Shown here piece by piece: positions 1 to 7,057 of a stretch of 18,031 bases of DNA (its first letter is position 1; the number at the start of each line of letters is the position of its first letter). The stretch comes from DATLCI01 sp046714215 (lineage in GTDB: Bacteria; Acidobacteriota; Terriglobia; Terriglobales; Acidobacteriaceae). The notes under the pieces are model-generated. The model saw only the letters and a list, made by a program, of their open reading frames with translations. It had not been told where the DNA came from and did not search any database. Location of the stretch: positions 1 to 18,031 of the forward strand of contig JBKKBM010000071.1 in assembly GCA_046714215.1 (NCBI GenBank), written 5' to 3'. The position numbers were made by a program, and so were the translations under genes.

Positions 1-1
1 C

Positions 2-244
2 ACTAAGACCGGGGTCACGCCCACCGTGATCGGGGGCGTGGGGATGGACAAGCTGATCACGGCGTTGCATCTGGAGGCGGGACGCAATGTTCTGGTGGTG
101 GGCCACTCGAACACCGTGCCTAAGATCATTGAGCGGCTGGGTGCCGGGACAGTCACCATCAAGGACGAGGAGTACGACCACCTCTACATCGTCACGCTGC
201 GGAACGGTGAAGCCAGCCGGGCAACGCTGCGGTACTGCCACTAA
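2..244 (+). CDS. histidine phosphatase family protein, C-terminal part (5' end outside window)
   Basis: The reading frame is open from the window edge, so only the last 80 residues are visible. They contain the motif VGHSNTVP, which matches the second conserved histidine of the histidine phosphatase (phosphoglycerate mutase-like/SixA-like) superfamily. In that family a first RHG motif near the N-terminus supplies the phospho-acceptor histidine and the later GHS/GHT histidine completes the phosphate pocket. The RHG motif would lie upstream of the window and cannot be checked. The fragment ends with alternating strand-like segments and a stop at 242-244. The substrate cannot be inferred: the family includes sugar-phosphate, nucleotide and protein phosphatases. 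The family call is fairly secure and the function is open. Confidence 0.75.
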   Translation, partial: TKTGVTPTVIGGVGMDKLITALHLEAGRNVLVVGHSNTVPKIIERLGAGTVTIKDEEYDHLYIVTLRNGEASRATLRYCH

Positions 245-369
245 AGCACGGCGCGACTCAGCGGCGCCCCGCGCTAAGCAACCGCAAAAGATTCGCTCGC
301 AGAACGAACTTTTCGTTGACTTACGCCTTATCCCCGTGCGAAGGTTGGGCCAACGAACCGGAGCAGCCG

Positions 370-624
370 ATGCGTTTTAAAGTCCTTGGCTTGATCGCCC
401 TGCTGGTAGGCGCATATTTCGCGGTGGAAGGCGTGTTGCTCGCGCAAAAAGGGGCGAGCGAAACGCTGAAGGCCCAGGTGTATCCGCTGGTGGCCATCTT
501 CCTCGCGCTGGTGGTGCGCGTGCTCCAGGCGGAGAAGCATCATCGCGACCGGTTGAAAACACCCTTCACTGAGCCCACCGCCAAAGAATTGGCCGAAGAT
601 CGCGCCGCTCACGCCATCATTTAG
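370..624 (+). CDS. small two-helix membrane protein, unknown function
   Basis: This 84-residue protein starts MRFKVLGLIALL. I prefer the ATG at 370, which has GGAG at 360-363 in front of it, over an in-frame TTG at 316 that would add an unconvincing 18-residue leader. Hydrophobic stretches at about residues 5-25 and 36-53 should form two membrane helices. A short loop with KGASETLKAQ lies between them, and the C-terminal tail is charged and probably cytoplasmic. No catalytic motif is visible and I do not recognise the family. Its stop lies 15 bp from the stop of the convergent Rieske gene, with no obvious terminator between. It could be an accessory membrane protein, but nothing in the sequence assigns a role. 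Confidence 0.6.
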   Translation: MRFKVLGLIALLVGAYFAVEGVLLAQKGASETLKAQVYPLVAIFLALVVRVLQAEKHHRDRLKTPFTEPTAKELAEDRAAHAII

Positions 625-639
625 TGCAACGCTTATTCA

Positions 640-1719
640 TCACTTCTCCTGCATCTCCCCCGCGTAGAGACGATGAAAGTGATGCACGCCCCGCTCCTGC
701 TTCACGCTGAAGCGTCCGCGCTCATAGCTCTGTGACCGCAGGTTCTTTTGCACGGTCTCGCAGATGGCCCCGTCCTCCATCTGGATCTCATCGCTGAACT
801 TCACCGTGGCGGCGGGGACGTCCGTCTTCAGCACATCCGGAGGGAAATACCATTCAAAGATGGCCACGCATTTCTCCGCCGCCGTGGGCAGCACGATGTT
901 GAGCGAGACGTTATCGGGATAGCAATTCAGCATCCAGTTGGGATACACCCAGAAATACTCAGCGACATCATCGCCTTCCGCCTGCTTGTAGCGCCGCGTC
1001 ACCGTCGCCTCATTCTCCGGTCCGCGGATAGGGCTGGCTTGGCGCGAGTGCCGAGCGAAGGTCTCCGTCACGTACTGGCCGTAATCCAGCTCGCGGTTCA
1101 GCCCGGGATGCACGCTGGGCAGGTGGTAGCCCTCGAGATAGTTGTCGATGTACGTCTTCCAGTTGCACGCCATGTGATATTCCCGGCGCTCGAAGAGCTG
1201 GAGCTGCTCCAAGCCAAAGCGTCGCGCCTGTTGCGGCAACTCCGCCAGCGACTCCACCAGCGGCGCGGCGTTTTTATCCAGATTCACGAACACCCACGCG
1301 CCCCATTCCTCCGCGCGCACCGGCACCAGGCCGAAATCTTTATGGTCGAAGTCCTTCAACCCTTCGAACTCCGGAGCATGGAGCAAGCGGCCATCCAGTC
1401 CATAGGTCCAGCCGTGATAGCCGCAGCGGAAGACCTTACGCGATCCGCAGCCTTGGGCCGGCGGCCCCGCGCGATGTCGGCACACGTTGTAAAAGCCGCG
1501 CAGCTCGCCGTCCTGACCGCGAACCAGCAGCAGTGGTTCATCTCCAAGGACGGTGGTGAAATAGTCGCCGGGCTGAGTCAACTGCGCGCACCGGCCTACG
1601 ATCTGCCACGTCCGCGCAAAGATCCGCGTGTGCTCTTTCGGTGCGATCTCCGCGTCGGTATACAGACGCGAAGGCAGCGTCCATGAGCTGGCAATGTCCG
1701 CGTGGACCCCTTTGGTCAC
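640..1719 (-). CDS. Rieske non-heme iron oxygenase, alpha subunit (choline monooxygenase-like)
   Basis: This 359-residue protein has the full two-domain layout of a Rieske oxygenase alpha subunit. The N-terminal Rieske domain carries C80-x-H82 and C99-x2-H102, the ligands of a [2Fe-2S] cluster. The C-terminal catalytic domain has the NWKTYIDNYLEGYHLPSVHP block, with H199 and H204 as probable mononuclear iron ligands. D316, within QMEDGAICE, is a good candidate third ligand. E196 or D192 may bridge the two metal centres. The block resembles the choline monooxygenase branch more than naphthalene-type dioxygenases, so oxidation of a quaternary amine or another small polar substrate is an inference. 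The start is GTG with a strong purine-rich ribosome site (GGGAGAGG) five to six bases upstream. No reductase or ferredoxin partner is encoded in the window. It is divergent from an amino-acid permease. Confidence 0.88.
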   Translation of the reverse strand: MTKGVHADIASSWTLPSRLYTDAEIAPKEHTRIFARTWQIVGRCAQLTQPGDYFTTVLGDEPLLLVRGQDGELRGFYNVCRHRAGPPAQGCGSRKVFRCGYHGWTYGLDGRLLHAPEFEGLKDFDHKDFGLVPVRAEEWGAWVFVNLDKNAAPLVESLAELPQQARRFGLEQLQLFERREYHMACNWKTYIDNYLEGYHLPSVHPGLNRELDYGQYVTETFARHSRQASPIRGPENEATVTRRYKQAEGDDVAEYFWVYPNWMLNCYPDNVSLNIVLPTAAEKCVAIFEWYFPPDVLKTDVPAATVKFSDEIQMEDGAICETVQKNLRSQSYERGRFSVKQERGVHHFHRLYAGEMQEK

Positions 1720-1818
1720 CGAATCCTCTCCCTTTTCCCTTTGCGATCAGTGGCGCAGGGCAGTGATGTCACCGCTATCGCCCTAAGCATAAAGCATCAG
1801 CTACAATCAGCCACTTTT

Positions 1819-3147
1819 ATGCCATCGTCAACCGGAGCCCGCCGAGGTGCCTTACTGCGCGTGCTCGGGGTGGGCTTCGGGTTGGCCGTCACCGTCGGCA
1901 ATACTATCGGCACGGGGATCCTGCGGATGCCGGGCGAAGTCGCGGCGCAACTGCCTGATCCCTGGCTATTCATGTTCATCTGGATCCTGGGCGGACTGTT
2001 CGCCCTGGTCGCATCTTTCTCGCTGGCGGAATTGGGGACCATGGTGCCCCGCTCCGGTGGACACTACGTCTTCGCCCACCACGCCTTCGGCAACTACCCC
2101 GGCTTCATCATTGGATGGTGTGACTGGTTCGGCAACTGCGGCTCCACCGCTGCCGTGGCGCTGGTCATCGGCGAATACTTCGGACTGATCTTCCCCGCGC
2201 TGGCAGGCCACGGCGTCCTGATCTCCGTCCTGGTGGTCCTGTTCTTCGCCGCGCTGCAATGGCAGGGCATCAAGGTAGGCAGTCGGGTGCAGCAGATCAG
2301 CACCTTGCTGAAGGGCGCAGCGTTTCTAGCTTTCATCGTCGCCGCGTTCGCGCTGGTCGGGCGCGTCTCAGAGCAGGCAGCACCCAGCAACGTCATTCCT
2401 TCCGGATGGACACTCGCCGTAGCCATCGTGCTCTCACTGCAGGCCGTGATCTTCACTTACGACGGTTGGGCCGGCATCGTCTATTTTTCCGAGGAAACTA
2501 CGGATCCCTCACGCGACATCCCCCGCTCCCTCTTCGGCGGCGTGCTCTGCATCATGGGCATTTACGTTCTGCTGAACGCGGCTCTGCTGTATGTGTTGCC
2601 CATCACGCAGATCGCGGGCGACAAGCTGGCCATGGGCACGGCCGCGCTCCGCATCTTTGGCCCCCATGGCGACACCCTCGTCCAGGTCATCACCATCATT
2701 TCCATGATGGCGGCCATCAACGCCTACCAGTTGATGACCTGCCGTATTCCCTACTCCATGAGCGTCGACGGCCTCTTTCCCCACTTCGCCGGGCGCGTCA
2801 ACGCCGGCGGCACTCCCGATATCTCCCTGCTACTCAGCACCGCGATCGCGCTCGCCTTCGTGCTTAGCGGCGGACTAGGGAGGGTGGTCGCCGTGCTCGC
2901 CTTCTTCTTCGTCGTCAACTACGTCTTTGATCTGGCGGCGATCTTCTACCTGCGCCGCCGCGATCCGGACGCTCCCCGCCCCTATCGCGCCTGGGGATAT
3001 CCCTGGACCACCGGCTTCGCCTTGTTCGCTTATGGCGCCTTCCTCATCGGCGCCTGTTTCACCGACACGCGCAACAGTGTCTACGCACTGGCGCTACTGG
3101 CGGCAAGTTATCCCGCGTTTCTGGCGGCGCGCCGCTGGTTACGCTAA
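1819..3147 (+). CDS. APC-superfamily amino acid permease
   Basis: This is a 442-residue, strongly hydrophobic protein with about twelve predicted membrane segments. The first contains GNTIGTGI (residues 27-34), the glycine-rich unwound region that binds the substrate amino group and carboxylate in APC transporters. Such proteins import amino acids or polyamines, usually by proton symport or by exchange. The frame extends upstream to a GTG at 1702, but that would overlap the start of the divergent Rieske gene and adds a polar, non-conserved leader. I therefore choose ATG 1819. There is no clear ribosome site, while TACAAT at 1802-1807 could be a -10 box, so the transcript may be nearly leaderless. 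Sharing a promoter region with the Rieske oxygenase suggests, but does not prove, that it imports that enzyme's substrate. Specificity cannot be read from the sequence. Confidence 0.88.
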   Translation: MPSSTGARRGALLRVLGVGFGLAVTVGNTIGTGILRMPGEVAAQLPDPWLFMFIWILGGLFALVASFSLAELGTMVPRSGGHYVFAHHAFGNYPGFIIGWCDWFGNCGSTAAVALVIGEYFGLIFPALAGHGVLISVLVVLFFAALQWQGIKVGSRVQQISTLLKGAAFLAFIVAAFALVGRVSEQAAPSNVIPSGWTLAVAIVLSLQAVIFTYDGWAGIVYFSEETTDPSRDIPRSLFGGVLCIMGIYVLLNAALLYVLPITQIAGDKLAMGTAALRIFGPHGDTLVQVITIISMMAAINAYQLMTCRIPYSMSVDGLFPHFAGRVNAGGTPDISLLLSTAIALAFVLSGGLGRVVAVLAFFFVVNYVFDLAAIFYLRRRDPDAPRPYRAWGYPWTTGFALFAYGAFLIGACFTDTRNSVYALALLAASYPAFLAARRWLR

Positions 3148-3173
3148 ATCCGGTTCGCATAAACCCGCTGCGG

Positions 3174-3188
3174 TAACATCAGGCCATG
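3174..3188 (+). promoter_or_regulatory. candidate -10 box of a leaderless sirtuin transcript
   Basis: TAACAT at 3174-3179 lies six bases before the ATG at 3186, so transcription would be expected to start at or next to the start codon. There is no convincing Shine-Dalgarno sequence, only a short AGG. No good -35 element is seen. Confidence 0.35.
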
Positions 3189-3926
3189 CTGCCGCTGCTT
3201 CCCGACCAGAAACTTTTCGTGCTTACCGGTGCGGGCACCAGCGCGGAGAGCGGCCTCGCTACCTTTCGCGGTGAAGGCGGCGTGTGGCGGACTCATCGTG
3301 CTGAAGACGTTGCCAATATCAATGCCTGGCGCCGCGATCCCCACCTGGTCTGGGATTTTTACTCCATGCGCCGGGCCAAGCACAAGGAAGTGAAGCCCAA
3401 TGCCGCCCATTTCGCGCTGGCCGAACTGGAAGCCTGGCTCGGCGACCGCTTTTTCCTCTGCACCCAGAATGTGGACCAGCTACATGAGCTCGCGGGCTCG
3501 CGGCGCATCGCGCACATCCACGGCAAGATCTTTGAGAGCAAGTGTGACACCTGCGACCGGCCGCCATTCTTCGACGACGCTCCCTACTCCAGCGATGAAC
3601 CGCTGCCGCGCTGCCACTGCGGCGGCGGCATCCGGCCCAATGTTTGCTGGTTCGGAGAGATGCCCTTCGCCGTGGACCCGGTGATGGACAAGCTGAATGC
3701 CTGTGATCGTTTCATGGCCGTCGGCACCAGCGGCATGGTAGAACCGGTGGCCAGCTTTGTGGCCCACCTGAAACAGCGGCGTGAACCGCGCGAAGGACGC
3801 AAGATCCATACGATGTACGTGGGGTTGGAAGAGCCGCGCAATGCCGGCTATTTCGATGACCTGCTTTTAGGCAAGGCGGCGGACGTGCTGCCCGAACTGC
3901 TGCGCGCGTTCCCCGCAGCGCGCTAG
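3186..3926 (+). CDS. cobB: NAD-dependent protein deacylase, sirtuin class III (CobB/SIRT5-like)
   Basis: This 246-residue sirtuin would remove acyl groups from lysines using NAD, giving O-acyl-ADP-ribose and nicotinamide. The NAD-binding motif GAGTSAESGLATFRG (residues 15-29), TQNVDQLH (93-100) and the catalytic histidine H112 in HIHGKIF are all present. A zinc-binding module has C120, C123, C143 and C145. The CHC spacing in the second half and the following IRPNVCWFGE resemble E. coli CobB. Y59 and R62, the Y-x2-R pair that binds the acyl carboxylate in class III enzymes, are present, so activity on succinyl or malonyl lysine is likely. The length is typical. The gene has its own candidate -10 box, and its stop codon overlaps that of the convergent regulator. 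The family call is very secure; preference for succinyl over acetyl is inferred. Confidence 0.92.
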   Translation: MLPLLPDQKLFVLTGAGTSAESGLATFRGEGGVWRTHRAEDVANINAWRRDPHLVWDFYSMRRAKHKEVKPNAAHFALAELEAWLGDRFFLCTQNVDQLHELAGSRRIAHIHGKIFESKCDTCDRPPFFDDAPYSSDEPLPRCHCGGGIRPNVCWFGEMPFAVDPVMDKLNACDRFMAVGTSGMVEPVASFVAHLKQRREPREGRKIHTMYVGLEEPRNAGYFDDLLLGKAADVLPELLRAFPAAR

Positions 3927-4798
3927 GTGGTGTACGTGGGCGCGGCGGTGACGGTCGCAGCCTCCGGCGTAAGCAGCCGATGGTTCAGCGCGAACAACGC
4001 CAGCTCCAGCCGGTTGTAAACGCCCACCTTGTCAAAGATGCGGCTGAGGTGGTTCTTCACCACCTGCTCGCTGGTCTGGAGCGTCTCCGCGATCTGGCGG
4101 TTGGTGCAGCCTTCCAGAATGAATCCGATCACCTGCTTCTCCCGCTGAGAAAGCCGGTTGCTCACGTTGGCTTGGATCGAGGTAGAGGGCTGGGCCAGCA
4201 TGTTCACTGCATCCAGACCGCCGCGGCGCTCCACCCAGTAATGCCCCGCATAGACTTCTGCGATGCAGTCGAGAAGCAGTTCGCGCGCCGCGTCCTTGCT
4301 CAGGGCGGCCCTCGCACCCAGCCGGATGGACTCCGCGATGGCCCACTCGTCCATCACTTCTCCCATCATCACCACCTTGCAGTCGGGACGAAGTTCATGC
4401 AAGCGGCGCAGCGCGTCCAGCCCCCCGCTGGGGGGCAGAGTAAAGTCGATCAACACCACTTCGGCTTCCTGGCGCTCGATCTCGGTCAACAGTTCATCGC
4501 GGTTACTCAACTCGTCGGCCAGCCGGATCAGGGGATGTCCCGCCACCATGGCGGCGATGGCCGCGCGAGCGAGCGCATCTGAATCCGCCACAAACAGCCG
4601 GCATTGAGCCACTTTACGGCCACTGGTGGTCGGGACCGGCTGCGGCCCCACGCGCTCGCTTCTGATCTTGTGCTTAGACACTTCCACATATATCGGCAGC
4701 GCAACCGAAACTCTTGAGGCTCTCCCACTATGGGTACTGGTCAGCTGACTGGACCGTATTGGAACGCCAAGGATCCCCGGATGACCCGATTCGCTCAT
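3923..4798 (-). CDS. LuxR/NarL-type response regulator with atypical receiver domain
   Basis: This 291-residue protein has a receiver domain (about 64-185) and a C-terminal LuxR helix-turn-helix (about 214-275; LSQREKQVIGFI, then TSEQVVKNHLSRIF). Acidic pocket residues D72 and D74, the likely phospho-acceptor D118 and K168 are present, so phosphorylation by a histidine kinase is possible. The position that is normally the switch Thr/Ser appears to be Gly146 (VVMMGEVMDE). No kinase gene is nearby. The N-terminal 60 residues are not part of a receiver and look low in conservation. ATG 4798 has no clear ribosome site, so the true start may lie further in, for example a GTG around residue 50. It is divergent from the secreted Ig-like protein and could regulate it, which is an inference from position only. 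It overlaps the sirtuin stop codon. Confidence 0.82.
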   Translation of the reverse strand: MSESGHPGILGVPIRSSQLTSTHSGRASRVSVALPIYVEVSKHKIRSERVGPQPVPTTSGRKVAQCRLFVADSDALARAAIAAMVAGHPLIRLADELSNRDELLTEIERQEAEVVLIDFTLPPSGGLDALRRLHELRPDCKVVMMGEVMDEWAIAESIRLGARAALSKDAARELLLDCIAEVYAGHYWVERRGGLDAVNMLAQPSTSIQANVSNRLSQREKQVIGFILEGCTNRQIAETLQTSEQVVKNHLSRIFDKVGVYNRLELALFALNHRLLTPEAATVTAAPTYTT

Positions 4799-4954
4799 TG
4801 TCGTGATACCAAAGGATTACAAGCACTTAGTGGGCCTCTCTAAGGTCTTCAGCCCATTGGTGCCAAGCCCATATCAGCCTAACCTTGGGACATCTCGAGG
4901 CCACCCCGTCTGACAGTCCGGCGGTCAGTGGATGAGAGAGATGGTTAAGTTCGT

Positions 4955-5003
4955 TAATTCATTCAATTCATATTTCATATTTCATTCATATTTTTTAAGG
5001 AGT
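4955..5003 (+). promoter_or_regulatory. AT-rich leader with repeated TTCAT and strong ribosome binding site
   Basis: In an otherwise GC-rich region this tract is very AT-rich. It contains five TTCAT units starting at 4958, 4967, 4974, 4981 and 4985, and ends in a T-run and AAGGAG (4997-5002). AAGGAG lies nine bases before the TTG at 5012 and fixes that start. The repeats may be binding sites, an A/U-rich translation enhancer, or part of the promoter. Confidence 0.5.
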
Positions 5004-5011
5004 GCGCGATT

Positions 5012-6268
5012 TTGAAAACGTCCTTCAAATTTGCCGCCGCTATTTTCCTGATGGTCTCCGCCGCTCATGCGGGTGTCACCGTTTCGTCGCCGGCCAACGG
5101 CGCTACTGTAGGCACACCCGTCCGGGTGGTCGCCAACGCCACCAGCGCTTACCCCATCGTCGCCATGAAGGTGTACGTCGACAACAACATTGTTTTTTCC
5201 ACCGGCGCTAACAGCATTGACACGAATCTCTCTATGGCCTCGGGCTGGCGGTATGTCGTGATCCAGGCTTGGGATTCCTCCGGCGCGGTGCAGAAGCAAG
5301 CGCTCAACATCAATGTTGCATACGCCACGGAAACGCAGCCCGTCAGCACCTCGGGTATCACCGTCTCCTCACCCACCGCGGGTAGCACGGTCGGCTCGCC
5401 CGTACGCGTAGCGGCATCTTCACCGGGTGCCACCGTCATGCACGTTTATGTGGACAACAACCTGGCCTATTCGGCCAACTCCGCCAGCATCGATACCTCC
5501 CTCGCCATGGCCACCGGGACCCGCTATGTGGTCATCCAATCCTGGGACAGCACCGGCGCGGTGCGCAAACAGCCGCTCACCATCACCGTGGGCACTTCCA
5601 CCACTACCACTACTACCACCACCAGCGGCGCCAGCATCACCAACATTGATCAGATGACCGGATGGGAGCACTGCGATTCCTGTGCCGGCATCGGCGGCAC
5701 GGGCCCGAAGATCCCCTACGCGTACACTCAGGGCCGGGTGGACCCCTCAGTCGACGGCAATTCCATGGAGTTCTGGATCGGCGGGACCACGGTCTACTCC
5801 AATGCGCTGTGGTGGAAGCAACTGGGCGCGAAAGACGGTGCCGTCAACTTCGTGTATGACCTGAAGTACTACATCAAGGACCCCAATGCCTCGCAGGCGC
5901 TAGAGTTCGATGTGAACCAATCGGTCAACGGACGCAAATATATCTTCGGCACCGAGTGCAACATCGCGGAGACCAAGACCTGGCGTATCTGGGACCCGGC
6001 CAACTTCAAGTGGGTGAATAGCGGTGTCCCCTGCGCCAAGCCAACGGCCTATCAGTGGCACAACGTGGTGTGGGAATTCAAGCGGGAAGGCAACAACGTG
6101 GTCTACGTCGCGGTCACGGTCAACGGCCAGAAGAGCTACGTGAACCGCCAGTTCGTCTCCCTCGCGGTGAATGCCCGCGAACTCAACGTCGCCTTCCAGA
6201 TGGACGGCAACTACAACCAAACCGACCATTCCGTCTGGCTCGACAAAGTGACCCTGAACTACTGGTAA
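5012..6268 (+). CDS. secreted protein with two Ig-like repeats, Thr linker and unassigned C-terminal domain
   Basis: This 418-residue protein starts at TTG, chosen because AAGGAG lies nine bases upstream. It has a clear signal peptide (residues 1-20, ending AHA before GVTVSS). Two homologous Ig-like repeats follow at about 21-103 and 115-194. They share the TVSSP, VYVDNN and YVVIQ-WDS-GAV blocks and resemble bacterial Ig-fold modules. A run of eight threonines (197-204), encoded by a repeated ACN tract, then acts as a flexible and possibly glycosylated linker. The C-terminal 210 residues are rich in aromatic residues and beta strand, with cysteines at 221, 224, 316 and 341 that could form disulfides. 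They look like a jelly-roll or lectin-like binding domain, but I do not recognise a family. No membrane anchor is visible, so the protein is probably released or surface-bound. It may bind carbohydrate or mediate adhesion. A hairpin terminator follows. Confidence 0.8.
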   Translation: MKTSFKFAAAIFLMVSAAHAGVTVSSPANGATVGTPVRVVANATSAYPIVAMKVYVDNNIVFSTGANSIDTNLSMASGWRYVVIQAWDSSGAVQKQALNINVAYATETQPVSTSGITVSSPTAGSTVGSPVRVAASSPGATVMHVYVDNNLAYSANSASIDTSLAMATGTRYVVIQSWDSTGAVRKQPLTITVGTSTTTTTTTTSGASITNIDQMTGWEHCDSCAGIGGTGPKIPYAYTQGRVDPSVDGNSMEFWIGGTTVYSNALWWKQLGAKDGAVNFVYDLKYYIKDPNASQALEFDVNQSVNGRKYIFGTECNIAETKTWRIWDPANFKWVNSGVPCAKPTAYQWHNVVWEFKREGNNVVYVAVTVNGQKSYVNRQFVSLAVNARELNVAFQMDGNYNQTDHSVWLDKVTLNYW

Positions 6269-6302
6269 ACGGAATTACTCTTAAGAATCTCTGTCTCCCC
6301 GG

Positions 6303-6332
6303 GGGCGCGGCGCAAGCCGCGCCCTTGATCTT
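6303..6332 (+). terminator. hairpin terminator after the Ig-like protein gene
   Basis: A perfect 9-bp GC stem (6303-6311 with 6316-6324) closes a GCAA loop of the GNRA type, 34 bp after the stop codon. The following TTGATCTTTG is only moderately T-rich, so termination may be partial. Confidence 0.55.
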
Positions 6333-6363
6333 TGCGCGACGCGGCCGGGGTTGTTGCGGATGT

Positions 6364-6529
6364 TTTTGACTTTGCTCTTACTGGAAGTTGGTAGCTGGAG
6401 GCTCGTAGCTGTTTCTAGCGGCAGGCAGCTGTTTCCGGCAGTCGGCGGCTGCTTCTCGGTGGGTTTTGACTTTGCTTTTACTGGTAGCTGGCAGCCGGCA
6501 GCTGCTTCTGGTAGCTAGCGGCTGCTTTT
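6364..6529. repeat. degenerate tandem repeat tract (100-bp period plus GCTGYTT submotifs)
   Basis: A 21-bp block beginning TTTTGACTTTGCT occurs at 6364-6384 and again at 6464-6484, exactly 100 bp apart with one mismatch. Between and after these blocks a 12-bp submotif of the form G-Y-R-GCTG-Y-TTYY recurs at 6405, 6425, 6445, 6498 and 6518, mixed with TAGCTGG-type units. The last copy runs into the stop codon of the PilZ gene. The tract has no coding capacity on either strand. It looks like an intergenic repeat family of this genome rather than a CRISPR, because the spacers are short and related to the repeats. Confidence 0.6.
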
Positions 6530-6848
6530 ATTCGCTGATGATGTCGTACTGCTCGATGGCCGCAGCGATCCCCACCTTGGAGTTCTTGTCCTTGGGATGC
6601 ACCCGCACCACTTTCCCCACGCAGTGCACCTTGATGCGCTCCGTCAAGGTGATCTCGGGGGGCAGGGTCAGCGTGAACTCAATAGGCGAGCCCTCCGTCA
6701 CATCCGCATCCAGATAGAAAAAGACGCCCCGGGCACTCACATCCCTGGTCGCGGCCAAGGTTGCTTCCGCGCCCTCACTGGTCCGGACGGTCAAGGGAAG
6801 GTTCAAGGTAAAACGGCGGGTATCGCGTTGGTAGGCTGATGTGGTCAT
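6528..6848 (-). CDS. PilZ domain protein (candidate c-di-GMP receptor)
   Basis: This 106-residue protein is essentially a single PilZ domain. The R-x3-R motif (R8 and R12 in QRDTRR) and the D/N-x-S-x2-G motif (D36, S38 and G41 in DVSARGV) are both present and are the residues that grip c-di-GMP in this family. Alternating strands of a six-stranded barrel fill the rest. Stand-alone PilZ proteins act as adaptors in motility, polysaccharide production or secretion, but no partner is encoded nearby. The ATG at 6848 has no Shine-Dalgarno sequence. A possible upstream ORF ends in an ATGA overlap with it, so translation may be coupled. The gene ends inside a repeat tract. The domain assignment is strong and ligand binding is inferred from the intact motifs. 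Confidence 0.85.
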   Translation of the reverse strand: MTTSAYQRDTRRFTLNLPLTVRTSEGAEATLAATRDVSARGVFFYLDADVTEGSPIEFTLTLPPEITLTERIKVHCVGKVVRVHPKDKNSKVGIAAAIEQYDIISE

Positions 6849-7057
6849 ATGGGATTACGTTGGGAGGAGGAAAGACTATTATGCCAGATGGGGGAGGTTC
6901 CGCGTAAAGCAAAAACGTGATTTTGGGGCGAATTTACTGATTCAGGAATCTTCCCGAAAATGAGCCTCCCTAGGCTGGGAGCTGCGCTGCCTAAAGTCCC
7001 GACCACGCCATCCACACCATCCCCGATACGCACTGCACCGCGTAAAAAGATTTTCAT
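6845..7057 (-). CDS. possible small ORF coupled to the PilZ gene (doubtful)
   Basis: A 70-codon frame starts MKIFLRGAVRIGDG and its TGA stop overlaps the PilZ start codon as ATGA, the arrangement typical of translational coupling. GGGGATGA lies just upstream and could serve as a weak ribosome site. Against it, roughly half of its third codon positions are G or C, well below the neighbouring genes, and the second half reads like non-coding sequence. I recognise no family. It may be a leader peptide, a real small gene, or chance. Confidence 0.25.
   Translation of the reverse strand: MKIFLRGAVRIGDGVDGVVGTLGSAAPSLGRLIFGKIPESVNSPQNHVFALRGTSPIWHNSLSSSQRNPI

Noticed and set aside
748..1686. Long open frame on the plus strand, 312 codons
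   Set aside because: It lies entirely opposite the Rieske gene, is rich in His, Arg and Leu, and has no motifs. It is a GC-driven shadow of the real gene.
1702..1818. Upstream GTG start for the permease
   Set aside because: It would overlap the start and ribosome site of the divergent Rieske gene and adds a non-conserved leader.
2259..2867. 202-codon frame inside the permease gene
   Set aside because: It is Arg- and His-rich with no motif, while the permease frame shows clear membrane segments.
5594..5626. ACN microsatellite as a phase-variation tract
   Set aside because: The unit is three bases, so slippage changes the length of the threonine linker but does not shift the frame.
6364..6529. 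CRISPR-like array
   Set aside because: The units are degenerate, the intervals between submotifs are short and themselves repeat-like, and no cas genes are present.
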